A stretch of DNA of 21,622 nt, taken from IMG/VR virus record IMGVR_UViG_3300033153_000857, positions 1-21,622 of that record. One strand, 5' to 3'. This DNA is from a virus. The notes beneath the pieces are model-generated. The model had not been told where the DNA came from. It searched no databases and saw only the letters and a list, made by a program, of their open reading frames with translations. The translations under genes and the position numbers were made by a program. Positions 13,352 through 21,616 of this stretch are shown piece after piece. Position 1 is the stretch's first letter, and each line of letters starts with the position of its first letter.

Positions 13352-13915
13352 ATGAAATCACCAACATCTTTTATCGTAAAGCCTTTAAAAGGTAAAAGGT
13401 ACGATAATACCAAAACTTACGGAGATATTGATTTTATATTAAGTACATCTCAAGAGGACCATAGGTTCTCTAATCGAAAAGCAACAGTTATAGAACTTCC
13501 CCTTAATTATAGTGGACCAATAAAAAAAGGTGACACCCTACTTGTCCATCATAATGTTTTTAAATATTATAATGATATGCAAGGAAAGATTCAAAGTGGG
13601 AAAAGTTATTTTAAAGACGATTTGTTTTTTATAGATGAAGAACAATATTATGCATATCATAATGGTATAGAATGGAATGCAATAAATAGATATTGTTTTA
13701 TAAAACCTGCACCGGTAGAAGATTCTTATATTTATAAACCATTAAGTGAAGAACCTTTGATTGGAATTATAAAATATCCTAATGAATATTTAAAATCAAA
13801 AGGGGTTACAAAAGGAGTTAAGGTGTGTTACAAACCTGAAAGTGAATATGAGTTTAATGTTGATGGAGAAAAACTTTATAGAATGTTTGACCATCAAATA
13901 ACAATGATACTTTGA
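13352..13915 (+). CDS. Conserved phage protein, candidate tandem GroES-type barrel (187 aa)
   Basis: The first half has FIVKPLKGKRY, KATVIELPLNYSGPIKKGDT, LLVHHNVFKYYNDMQG, FFIDEEQYYAY and YCFIKPAPVED. The second half has GIIKYPNEYLKSKGVTKG, KVCYKPESEYEFNVDGEKLY and RMFDHQITMIL. Both halves follow the strand order of GroES: a closing GxV/I strand, a (K)xGDxV turn, a strand with an acidic xVDGEKLYRM, and a terminal I-T-x-I-L strand like SESDILAIV. I recognise the protein type from phages with no experimentally known role. The GroES fold is inference from motif order. If true, it may act with the phage or host GroEL on capsid or fibre proteins. Confidence 0.75.
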   Translation: MKSPTSFIVKPLKGKRYDNTKTYGDIDFILSTSQEDHRFSNRKATVIELPLNYSGPIKKGDTLLVHHNVFKYYNDMQGKIQSGKSYFKDDLFFIDEEQYYAYHNGIEWNAINRYCFIKPAPVEDSYIYKPLSEEPLIGIIKYPNEYLKSKGVTKGVKVCYKPESEYEFNVDGEKLYRMFDHQITMIL

Positions 13916-14109
13916 GAACTATATCTAAATTACATATGAGTTATATTTTTTGGGAAGACGAATGGAACGAGCACGATGGAAGTAATTTTCCAATCAGAAA
14001 AAAGAAAAGAATTAAAAATGAAATCAAAAGAAATAAAATTAAAAATAATAGAAGCAGGTCACAGAGCAGTGGAACAACTGATAAAGGTGGCGAAGGAAGC
14101 GATAATTAA
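13912..14109 (+). CDS. Small basic protein overlapping the putative small terminase gene (65 aa)
   Basis: The TTG start at 13912 shares bases with the previous TGA; an ATG at 13936 gives a 57-residue version (MSYIFWEDEWNEHDG...). The aromatic/acidic start YIFWEDEWNEHDGSNFPIRK looks like genuine protein. The second half is low-complexity Lys/Arg/Asn/Ser and overlaps the next gene by 92 bases in another frame. Without it a 100-base gap would remain before 14018. It is moderately supported, and the family is not recognised. Confidence 0.45.
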   Translation: MRTISKLHMSYIFWEDEWNEHDGSNFPIRKKKRIKNEIKRNKIKNNRSRSQSSGTTDKGGEGSDN

Positions 14110-14299
14110 ACACGACCCTGAAGATGATTTGTCTGCTGATAGATTAAAGAATGCGGCAGCTACAAAGAAATTAGCAATCTTTGATGCTTTTGAAATTTTA
14201 AATAGAATAGAAGCAGAGAAAGAAGCTATTGAATCTTTAGAAAGGGGAGCGAAAAAAACTGATACAAAACAAGGATTTGCAGAAAGAAGGTCTAAATAA
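14018..14299 (+). CDS. Putative terminase small subunit (93 aa)
   Basis: It starts at ATG 14018 (MKSKEIKLKIIEAGHRAVEQ); an in-frame ATG at 13976 would add 14 Lys/Glu-rich residues and is less attractive. The helical sequence EQLIKVAKEAIIKHDPEDDL, then SADRLKNAAATKKLAIFDAF, EILNRIEAEKEAIESLE and a basic tail GFAERRSK, together with the location immediately before and overlapping terL, fit a small terminase, which recognises viral DNA and loads the motor. There is no unmistakable helix-turn-helix, so the call rests mainly on synteny and on recall of similar short proteins before terL in Bacteroidetes phages. Confidence 0.65.
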   Translation: MKSKEIKLKIIEAGHRAVEQLIKVAKEAIIKHDPEDDLSADRLKNAAATKKLAIFDAFEILNRIEAEKEAIESLERGAKKTDTKQGFAERRSK

Positions 14300-16505
14300 A
14301 TTATATCAAGTACTTGAGGGTATTGTACCAAAAAATGTTTTAACGTCTAAGAACAAGGCTAAAACGTGGGAATACGGGTATGATTCAAAGTATGATATTG
14401 TTATCATATCTAAAAGCGGACAAATAGGAGATATAATTTCAATTCAAGGACTAAGTATTGCATTACCATTAGAGCCTAAAAAGTGTCTTCAAAGACACTC
14501 AAAAAAAGAAGAACAATATTGGGAAAGACAAGAACTGCCAAAAGCTTTATCTAAAATTCAATCTATATTTCAATGGAATGAAATGTCTTCAGAATTTAAA
14601 GACAGATGGGTTGATTATATAGAAGAAGAGTTTGATAGAAGAGAACAAGGTTTATGGTATAAATCAAACGGTATCTCTACCTACATAACAGGAGCACATT
14701 ATATGTATTTACAATGGACATCTATTGATGTCGGTTATCCTGATTTTAGAGAAGCTAATAGATTATTGTTTATTTATTGGGAAGCTTGTAAGGCTGACAG
14801 AAGAAGCTTTGGAATGATTTATTTAAAAATAAGACGTTCAGGTTTTTCTTTTATGTCTTCTTCTGAGTGTGTAAACACAGGTACTCTAGCTAAAGATTCA
14901 AGAGTTGGCATACTGTCTAAGACGGGTTCAGATGCAAAAAAAATGTTTACAGATAAAGTTGTTCCAATCAATAGCAGATTGCCATTCTTCTTTAAGCCTA
15001 TTATGGATGGTATGGATAAACCTAAAACAGAATTAGCTTTTAGGATTCCGGCTGCAAAGATAACTAAAAAAAATATGTACGATACAACTAATGATGAGTT
15101 GTATGGATTAGACACCACAATAGATTGGAAGAACACAGATGACAACTCTTATGATGGAGAAAAACTTTTGTTATTGGTTCACGATGAAAGTGGTAAATGG
15201 ATAAAGCCTAATAATATTTTAAATAATTGGAGGGTAACCAAAACCTGTCTACGTCTTGGTAGTAAAATTATTGGAAAATGTATGATGGGTTCAACCTCAA
15301 ATGCTTTAGACAAAGGGGGTGACAACTTTAAAAGTCTATACAATAATTCTAATGTATTAAAACGAAACGCTAATGGTCAAACCAAAAGCGGTATGTATTC
15401 ACTTTTCATCCCAATGGAATGGAATATGGAAGGGTTTATAGATAAATATGGAATGCCTGTATTTGAAAATCCTAAACAAGGAGTAGAGGGAATTGATGGA
15501 GAAACCATATATCAAGGTGCAGTTAACTATTGGAATAACGAGGTTGAATCTTTAAAGAAAGACCCTGATGCATTAAATGAATTTTATAGACAATTTCCTA
15601 GAACTGAATCTCACGCATTTAGAGATGAGAGCAAACAATCAATATTTAATCTAACTAAAATATATCAACAGATAGATTATAATGATTCATTAATTATAGA
15701 CCATCATTTGACTAGAGGAGATTTGGTTTGGAAGAATGGTATAAAAGATTCTAAGGTTGAATTTACTCCAAATCAAAGAGGTAGATTTTATGTTTCTTGG
15801 ACTCCTTCAAAAAATTTACAAAACAGAGTAGAAAACATAAACGGTAAAAAATCACCGGGTAATAAACACATAGGTGCATTTGGGTGTGATAGTTATGATA
15901 TATCAGGGACTGTAGGTGGTGGTGGTTCTAATGGAGCATTACACGGATTAACTATGTTTAATATGGATGACGCTCCAAGTAATGAATTTTTTTTAGAATA
16001 TATTGCTAGACCACAAACTGCAGAGATATTTTTTGAAGATGTATTAAAAGCTTGTGTGTTTTATGGTATGCCAATATTAATAGAAAACAATAAACCTAGA
16101 TTGTTATATCATTTTAAAAATAGAGGATATAGAAATTTTTGTTTAAATAGACCTGATAAACACTATAACAAATTATCAAAAACAGAAAGAGAATTGGGTG
16201 GTATTCCTAACTCAAGTGAAGCGGTAAAACAAGCACACGCTTCTGCAATTGAATCTTATATAGATGCAAATATAGGAATGAAACAAAATAATGAAATGGG
16301 TGATTGCATTTTCACAAGAACTTTAGAGGATTGGGCAAAATTTGACATTAGCAATAGAACAAAGTATGATGCTAGTATTTCCTCGGGTTTAGCGATTATG
16401 GCTTGTCAGAAACACCTATATATACCAAGGCAAAAAGTTTCAAAAATAAAGGTTAACTTTGCAAGGTATAGTAATAAAGGTACAATAAGCGAAATTATTA
16501 GATGA
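14277..16505 (+). CDS. terL: Terminase large subunit (packaging ATPase-nuclease)
   Basis: This is the motor that cuts concatemers and pumps DNA through the portal. In the ATPase domain the P-loop region is LKIRRSGFSFMSS (Lys184, Arg187, Gly189, Ser191). It lacks the usual GKS/T but fits the displaced-Lys form of lambda gpA (KSARVGYSK). Walker B is LLLLVHDE (Asp303, Glu304). The nuclease domain has FGCDSYD (Asp538, Asp541), PILIENN (Glu603) and TKYDAS (Asp698), a complete acidic RNase H-type set. Length is 742 residues, on the long side for the family. No ATG or GTG is available near the start. TTG 14277 is used here; CTG 14259, preceded by AAGGGGAG at 14242-14249, gives a better-spaced alternative adding IQNKD. 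It overlaps the small terminase and, by ATGA, the portal. Confidence 0.93.
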   Translation: MQKEGLNKLYQVLEGIVPKNVLTSKNKAKTWEYGYDSKYDIVIISKSGQIGDIISIQGLSIALPLEPKKCLQRHSKKEEQYWERQELPKALSKIQSIFQWNEMSSEFKDRWVDYIEEEFDRREQGLWYKSNGISTYITGAHYMYLQWTSIDVGYPDFREANRLLFIYWEACKADRRSFGMIYLKIRRSGFSFMSSSECVNTGTLAKDSRVGILSKTGSDAKKMFTDKVVPINSRLPFFFKPIMDGMDKPKTELAFRIPAAKITKKNMYDTTNDELYGLDTTIDWKNTDDNSYDGEKLLLLVHDESGKWIKPNNILNNWRVTKTCLRLGSKIIGKCMMGSTSNALDKGGDNFKSLYNNSNVLKRNANGQTKSGMYSLFIPMEWNMEGFIDKYGMPVFENPKQGVEGIDGETIYQGAVNYWNNEVESLKKDPDALNEFYRQFPRTESHAFRDESKQSIFNLTKIYQQIDYNDSLIIDHHLTRGDLVWKNGIKDSKVEFTPNQRGRFYVSWTPSKNLQNRVENINGKKSPGNKHIGAFGCDSYDISGTVGGGGSNGALHGLTMFNMDDAPSNEFFLEYIARPQTAEIFFEDVLKACVFYGMPILIENNKPRLLYHFKNRGYRNFCLNRPDKHYNKLSKTERELGGIPNSSEAVKQAHASAIESYIDANIGMKQNNEMGDCIFTRTLEDWAKFDISNRTKYDASISSGLAIMACQKHLYIPRQKVSKIKVNFARYSNKGTISEIIR
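14482..14498. repeat. 17-base exact repeat, copy 2 (hairpin AGTGTCTTCAAAGACACT)
   Basis: Identical over 17 bases to 2621-2637. With one more base here the arms AGTGTCTT and AAGACACT form an 8-bp match around CA. It lies in the 5' part of terL, read as KCLQRHS, not the frame used in copy 1. Confidence 0.7.
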
Positions 16506-18937
16506 AGAAAGTAGACATTAACATATCATCTACAGGATTTCCTAGTCAATTTGTTTCAGATTCAGAAAAAGCTACTGACGAATTTGGTTTACAAATCGGA
16601 CAGGCTATTCAATATGAATGGTTTAAAAGAGATGGAAATAGTTGTAGGTATTATAATCAATGGAGAGATTTCCATAGACTCAGATTATACGCAAGAGGAG
16701 AACAGTCAGTAGCCAAATATAAAAATGAATTAGCAATAGATGGAGATTTGTCTTATCTAAATTTAGATTGGACACCTGTTCCTGTATTGCCTAAGTTTGT
16801 TGACATTGTAGTCAACGGAATGCAGAGTAGAGAATTTGTACCTAAAGCTTTCGCTCAAGATGCATTATCACAATCTAAAAGAAGCAAGTACCAACAAATG
16901 GTGGAGGGACAAATGGTCGCAAAACCTATGCTTGAAACTATACAAAAGAAAACAGGTGCTAATCCTTTTACAGTAGAGCCTGAAGAACTTCCTAATTCTG
17001 ACGAAGAGTTGAAGTTATATATGCAATTAAATTATAAACCTGCAATAGAAATAGCTGAAGAAGAAGCAATCAGTACTTTATTTGAAGCTAATAAATATGA
17101 TGATACTAGAAAAAGACTAGATTATGATATGACTGTTTTAGGTATTGCAGTTGCAAAGCACGAATTTTTACCGGGTGATGGAGTAAAGATTAGTTATGTA
17201 GACCCTGCTAATATAGTATATAGTTATACTGAAGACCCTTACTTTAGAGATTGTTTTTATTGGGGTGAGATTAAAACTCTTCCTATTATAGAATTAAAAA
17301 AGATTGACCCAACTTTAACTAATGAAGATTTAGATGAGATATCTCAATATTCTCAGAGTTGGTATGATTATTATAATAATGCACAAGCATATCAAAACGA
17401 TATCTTTTATAAAGATACTGCAACCGTTATGTACTTTAATTATAAAACAACAAAAAAAGTTGTTTATAAAAGAAAAGTAAAAGATAATGGTAATGTAAGT
17501 ATGATTGAAAAAGATGATAATTTCAATCCACCTGCTGAAATGATGGATGAAGGAAACTTCACCAAAGAATCAAAAACCATAGATGTTTGGTATGAGGGTG
17601 TTATGGTTATGGGAACCAATATTCTTTTACAATGGAAACTAATGGAGAATATGGTTAGACCACAATCTGCTACTCAACACGCTATACCTAATTATGTAGC
17701 TAATGCTCCAAGAATGTATAAAGGAGTTATTGAGTCTTTAGTTAGACGTATGGTTCCTTTTGCAGATTTAATTCAAGTAACACATTTAAAACTACAACAA
17801 GTTATTTCAAGAGTAGTACCTGATGGTGTATTTATTGATGCCGATGGTTTAGGTGAGGTTGACTTAGGTAATGGAAATGCATACAATCCTGAAGATGCTT
17901 TAAGACTATATTTTCAAACAGGTAGTGTAATCGGTAGAAGTTATACTCAAGATGGTGATTATAATCAAGGTAAAGTTCCAATTAAAGAATTAACTTCAAA
18001 TTCAGGAGCATCTAAAACTCAGATGCTTATTACTAATTATAATCATTATTTAAACCAAATAAGAACTGTTACAGGTCTTAATGAAGCAAGAGATGCTAGT
18101 ATGCCTGACTCTAACTCTTTAGTTGGATTACAAAAAATGGCGGCATTAAATTCTAATGTAGCCACAAGACACATACTACAAGCAGGATTATTTATATATA
18201 AAAGTCTATCTGAAGCTATAACCTATAGAGTTGCAGATATTTTACAGTACTCAGATTTTAAGGAAGAGTTTATAAATCAAATTGGTAAATACAATGTATC
18301 TATACTTGGTGATATAGCAGACTTGTATATTTATGATTTTGGAATATTTATTGAACTATCTCCTGATGAGGAACAAAAAGCACAACTAGAGCAAAATATT
18401 CAAATGGCTTTATCTAAAGGGGATATTAATCTTGAAGATGCAATTGACATTCGTGAGATAAAAAATATGAAACTTGCTAATCAGCTTTTAAAAATGAAGC
18501 GAATTTCTAAGCAAGAAAGAGAAGAAAAAATGGCTATGCAACAACAAGCTATGAAATCTCAACAAATGATTAAGCAACAAGAAATGACTATACAAGCTAA
18601 TCAGCAAAAGTTGCAAATGGAAACTCAAGCTAAATTACAATTTAGACAAGGAGATATTGCTTTTGAAATAGAAAAAATGAAACAAGAAGCAATGTTGAAG
18701 TCTCAATTAATGCAGGAAGAGTTTGCAATTAATATGCAATTAAGACAGATGGATGCTCAAGGATTACAAGCTAGGGAAGACCAAAGGGAAAAGGCAAAGT
18801 CTCAACGTATATCTCAAGCTAATAGTGAGCAGTCTAAATTAATTAATCAGCGTAAAAACAATCTACCTCCAATGAATTTTGAATCTAATGAAGATAGTTT
18901 GGATGGTTTTGATTTAGCTGAGTTTAACCCGAGATAG
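16502..18937 (+). CDS. Portal protein (811 aa)
   Basis: The dodecameric portal ring at one capsid vertex is the channel for DNA packaging and exit. The position right after terL (ATGA overlap) and before scaffold and capsid genes, the size, and the sequence layout support this. The N-terminal part has WFKRDGNSCRYYNQWRDFHR, RLRLYARGEQS and VVNGMQSREF. The middle part has YVDPANIVYSYTEDPYFRDC, YKGVIESLVRRMVPFADLIQ and LNQIRTVTGLNEARDASMPD, typical of wing, stem and clip regions in podovirus-type portals. The last approximately 150 residues are a long Gln/Met/Lys-rich helix (QQQAMKSQQMIKQQEMTIQA...), matching an extended barrel. No enzymatic motif is present. Annotation as portal is strong; similarity to crAss-like portals is only an impression. 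Confidence 0.88.
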   Translation: MKKVDINISSTGFPSQFVSDSEKATDEFGLQIGQAIQYEWFKRDGNSCRYYNQWRDFHRLRLYARGEQSVAKYKNELAIDGDLSYLNLDWTPVPVLPKFVDIVVNGMQSREFVPKAFAQDALSQSKRSKYQQMVEGQMVAKPMLETIQKKTGANPFTVEPEELPNSDEELKLYMQLNYKPAIEIAEEEAISTLFEANKYDDTRKRLDYDMTVLGIAVAKHEFLPGDGVKISYVDPANIVYSYTEDPYFRDCFYWGEIKTLPIIELKKIDPTLTNEDLDEISQYSQSWYDYYNNAQAYQNDIFYKDTATVMYFNYKTTKKVVYKRKVKDNGNVSMIEKDDNFNPPAEMMDEGNFTKESKTIDVWYEGVMVMGTNILLQWKLMENMVRPQSATQHAIPNYVANAPRMYKGVIESLVRRMVPFADLIQVTHLKLQQVISRVVPDGVFIDADGLGEVDLGNGNAYNPEDALRLYFQTGSVIGRSYTQDGDYNQGKVPIKELTSNSGASKTQMLITNYNHYLNQIRTVTGLNEARDASMPDSNSLVGLQKMAALNSNVATRHILQAGLFIYKSLSEAITYRVADILQYSDFKEEFINQIGKYNVSILGDIADLYIYDFGIFIELSPDEEQKAQLEQNIQMALSKGDINLEDAIDIREIKNMKLANQLLKMKRISKQEREEKMAMQQQAMKSQQMIKQQEMTIQANQQKLQMETQAKLQFRQGDIAFEIEKMKQEAMLKSQLMQEEFAINMQLRQMDAQGLQAREDQREKAKSQRISQANSEQSKLINQRKNNLPPMNFESNEDSLDGFDLAEFNPR

Positions 18938-18965
18938 CCTGTCTAAAAGTATATTATTTTTTGTG

Positions 18966-18973
18966 TAACTTTG
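18966..18973 (+). promoter_or_regulatory. Bacteroidetes-type -7 element TAACTTTG
   Basis: TAACTTTGTAT lies in the 59-base spacer between portal and putative scaffold, 31 bases before ATG 18997. The octamer is identical to the one at 5976. It would give separate high expression of scaffold and capsid protein. Confidence 0.68.
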
Positions 18974-18996
18974 TATAAAATTAAATTTAATTAAAT

Positions 18997-20151
18997 ATGG
19001 AAATAAAAGTAAAAGAAGTCGGAGCGACTGAAGAAAAGTCTGTACAACAAGTTGAACAAGAATTGTTGGACAAACATAAAGAAAATACAACAGGAGAATC
19101 TCCTGTAAAAGAAGAGAAGGTTGTTGAGTCTACTAAAGTAGAAACCACAACGACAGAAGAAAAGAAACCGGAACCTGAAGCTGAGAAGAAGCAAGTTCCA
19201 CAAGAAGAAATTAAAACTCAATCCTCTGAGTTAAAAGAGGAAGACGTTCTTAAATATATTGGTAATAGATACGGCAAAGAGTATAAGTCTCTTGACGAGT
19301 TAAATCAACAGAGAGAGGAAAAACCTCTACCTGAAGATGTAGCTAAGTATCTTAAATACAAAAAAGAAACGGGTCGTGGATTTGAGGATTTTGCAAAGAT
19401 GCAAAAAAACTATGATGAAATGGAACCCGATAGATTGCTAAGAGAATATCTAACTGCAACCGAAAAAGGTTTAGATGCTGAAGACATCACAGACCTTATG
19501 GAAGATTATCAATACGATGAAGATATTGATGATGAAAAGCAAATTAGAAAAATTAAATTAGCAAAGAAAAAAACTATTGCTAAAGCCAAAGATTATTTTG
19601 TTAAGCAACAGGAATTATATAAGGTCCCTCTCGAGTCGAACAGGGAGTCTAATCCTGAAACTGAAACAGAAGAATACAAGGCATATAAGCAATATATAGC
19701 TGAAGCGAAGACAATCGGTGAACGGAACTCAAGAGCGAGGGAAGTTTATCTAGAAAAAACAAACAATGTATTCAGTGAGTTCAAAGGTTTTGAGTTTACG
19801 CTAGACGATAACAAAGTTTACTTTTCACCCGGTGATGCTGATGAGTTATTAAAAGTTCATTCTAATCCTTCTACTTTTATAGAAAAGTATCAGGAAGAAG
19901 ATGGTTCTCTTAAAAACGCAGAAGGTTACCACAGGTCACTAGCAATGGCAATGCATCCTGAAAAGTTTGCTAAATTCTTTTATGAGCAGGGTAAGTCTGC
20001 AGCAGCAGATGAGCAAATGAGAAAGTTGAAAAATGTAAATATGACTACTCGTACCGCTCCGGAAGTTGGAAGTACAAAATCAGGTATGCAAATAAAATCT
20101 ATAAACACCGACCACGGTAGGGGTTTAAAGATTAGGAGTAATAAAAAGTAA
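18997..20151 (+). CDS. Putative capsid scaffolding protein (384 aa)
   Basis: Located immediately before the major capsid gene, as scaffold genes usually are. The first approximately 80 residues are low-complexity Glu/Lys/Thr/Pro/Val and likely disordered. Charged helices follow (VLKYIGNRYGKEYKSLDELN, DVAKYLKYKKETGRGFEDFA, EKQIRKIKLAKKKTIAKAKD). The C-terminal part (from about residue 305) has GYHRSLAMAMHPEKFAKFFY, EQGKSAAADEQMRKLKN and a basic end KSINTDHGRGLKIRSNKK, which could be the capsid-binding helix-turn-helix. No protease motif is seen. The role is inferred from composition and synteny. Confidence 0.78.
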   Translation: MEIKVKEVGATEEKSVQQVEQELLDKHKENTTGESPVKEEKVVESTKVETTTTEEKKPEPEAEKKQVPQEEIKTQSSELKEEDVLKYIGNRYGKEYKSLDELNQQREEKPLPEDVAKYLKYKKETGRGFEDFAKMQKNYDEMEPDRLLREYLTATEKGLDAEDITDLMEDYQYDEDIDDEKQIRKIKLAKKKTIAKAKDYFVKQQELYKVPLESNRESNPETETEEYKAYKQYIAEAKTIGERNSRAREVYLEKTNNVFSEFKGFEFTLDDNKVYFSPGDADELLKVHSNPSTFIEKYQEEDGSLKNAEGYHRSLAMAMHPEKFAKFFYEQGKSAAADEQMRKLKNVNMTTRTAPEVGSTKSGMQIKSINTDHGRGLKIRSNKK

Positions 20152-20176
20152 AATTGTTAAACTAAAAAATTAAAAA

Positions 20177-21616
20177 ATGAGTGTATTAAACGTACCCGGT
20201 TTTGACTTACAACCAAGTGCACAAAGAGTGCCGTTGAAGTCTAACTACATTACTAATTTTGATTTCTTGAATCAGTATCTACCTGATACTTATGAAAAAG
20301 AATTTGAAAGATATGGTAATAGAACAATCGCATCCTTCCTAAGAATGGTAGGTGCAGAAATGCCATCTAACTCTGACCTTATTAAATGGGCAGAACAAGG
20401 AAGATTGCATACTAAATATGTAAAGTGTACAACTGCGGCATTAATTAATGCTGACGAAGCTGACTTTGTTATCGGTGATGCAGGTAACCCTGCTTTCGGT
20501 GCAAGTAACAGTATCGCTATTAGAAAAGGACAAACTGTATATATCTCTGATAATGCAGGTGGTGGTTCAGCTAAAGCAGTAGTAACTAAAGTTGATTATG
20601 CTACTAAGACAGTAAGCGTTGCATTTTATGACAACAATGGTCTTCCTGTAGCAGGAGCAGGTCTTGAGTTTACAATGTTCATCTACGGTTCTGAATTCAG
20701 AAAAGGAACAGTAGGAATGGAAGATTCTCTAGAAGCTGATGACTTCATCTTTGAAAACTCTCCAATTATCATTAAAGATAAATATGCAGTATCAGGTTCT
20801 GATATGGCACAGATTGGATGGGTTGAAGTAACAACTGAAAATGGAGCAAATGGATACTTATGGTATATGAAGTCTGAGCACGAAACTAGATTGAGATTTG
20901 ATGACTATCTAGAGACTGCAATGATTGAAGCAGTTCCTGCAGGTAATACTTCAGGTGCAGCTACTCAAGCAGTAGCAGGTGCTGAGATGGTAGGTAACAA
21001 AGGTTCAGATGGTATCTTCTACGCAGTAGAAAACAGAGGTAACATTTGGGGTGGAGGAAATCCAACTACTTTAGCTGATTGGGATTCTATCATTTCTAGA
21101 CTTGATAAGCAAGGTGCTATTGAAGAGAATGTTGTATTTGTAGATAGAGATTTCTCTTTCGACATTGACGATATGCTTTCTCAGCAGTCATCTAATGCAG
21201 CAGGTGGAGTATCTTACGGTCTTTTCGATAATGAAAAAGAGATGGCTCTTAACTTAGGATTCACAGGATTCCGTAGAGGTTACGACTTCTATAAGTCTGA
21301 TTGGAAATACTTGAATGACCCTACTATGAGAGGTGATTTACCAAGTTCAGCAGGTAGTGGAAAAGTAAGTGGACTATTAGTTCCTGCAGGTTCTACTTCT
21401 GTATATGACCAAATCTTAGGTAAGAACGCTAAGAGACCATTCTTGCACGTTAGATATAGAGCTTCTGAAACAGAAGACAGACGTTACAAGACTTGGATTA
21501 CAGGTTCTGCAGGTGGAGCAAGAACTTCTAGCTTAGATGCTATGGAGGTTAACTTCCTATCTGAAAGAGCAGTATGTACTCTTGGAGCAAACAACTTCTT
21601 CTTATTCAATTCATAA
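20177..21616 (+). CDS. Major capsid protein (479 aa)
   Basis: The main shell protein, probably of HK97 fold. It is placed after portal and scaffold and ends six bases before the window edge. Landmarks include NFDFLNQYLPDTYEKEFERY, GNRTIASFLRMVGAEMPSNS, DLIKWAEQGRLHTKY, FIYGSEFRKGT, ENSPIIIKDKYAVSGSDMAQ, YKSDWKYLNDPTMRG and a conserved-looking C-terminus EVNFLSERAVCTLGANNFFL. I recall this sequence type as the capsid protein of Bacteroidetes-associated, possibly crAss-like, phages. The N-terminus shows no obvious delta domain, in keeping with a separate scaffold. Codon choice is tidy and Ala/Gly-rich, as in a highly expressed gene. The 25-base upstream spacer is A-rich (TTAAAAAATG) with no promoter box, so it is probably co-transcribed with the scaffold. 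Confidence 0.92.
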   Translation: MSVLNVPGFDLQPSAQRVPLKSNYITNFDFLNQYLPDTYEKEFERYGNRTIASFLRMVGAEMPSNSDLIKWAEQGRLHTKYVKCTTAALINADEADFVIGDAGNPAFGASNSIAIRKGQTVYISDNAGGGSAKAVVTKVDYATKTVSVAFYDNNGLPVAGAGLEFTMFIYGSEFRKGTVGMEDSLEADDFIFENSPIIIKDKYAVSGSDMAQIGWVEVTTENGANGYLWYMKSEHETRLRFDDYLETAMIEAVPAGNTSGAATQAVAGAEMVGNKGSDGIFYAVENRGNIWGGGNPTTLADWDSIISRLDKQGAIEENVVFVDRDFSFDIDDMLSQQSSNAAGGVSYGLFDNEKEMALNLGFTGFRRGYDFYKSDWKYLNDPTMRGDLPSSAGSGKVSGLLVPAGSTSVYDQILGKNAKRPFLHVRYRASETEDRRYKTWITGSAGGARTSSLDAMEVNFLSERAVCTLGANNFFLFNS

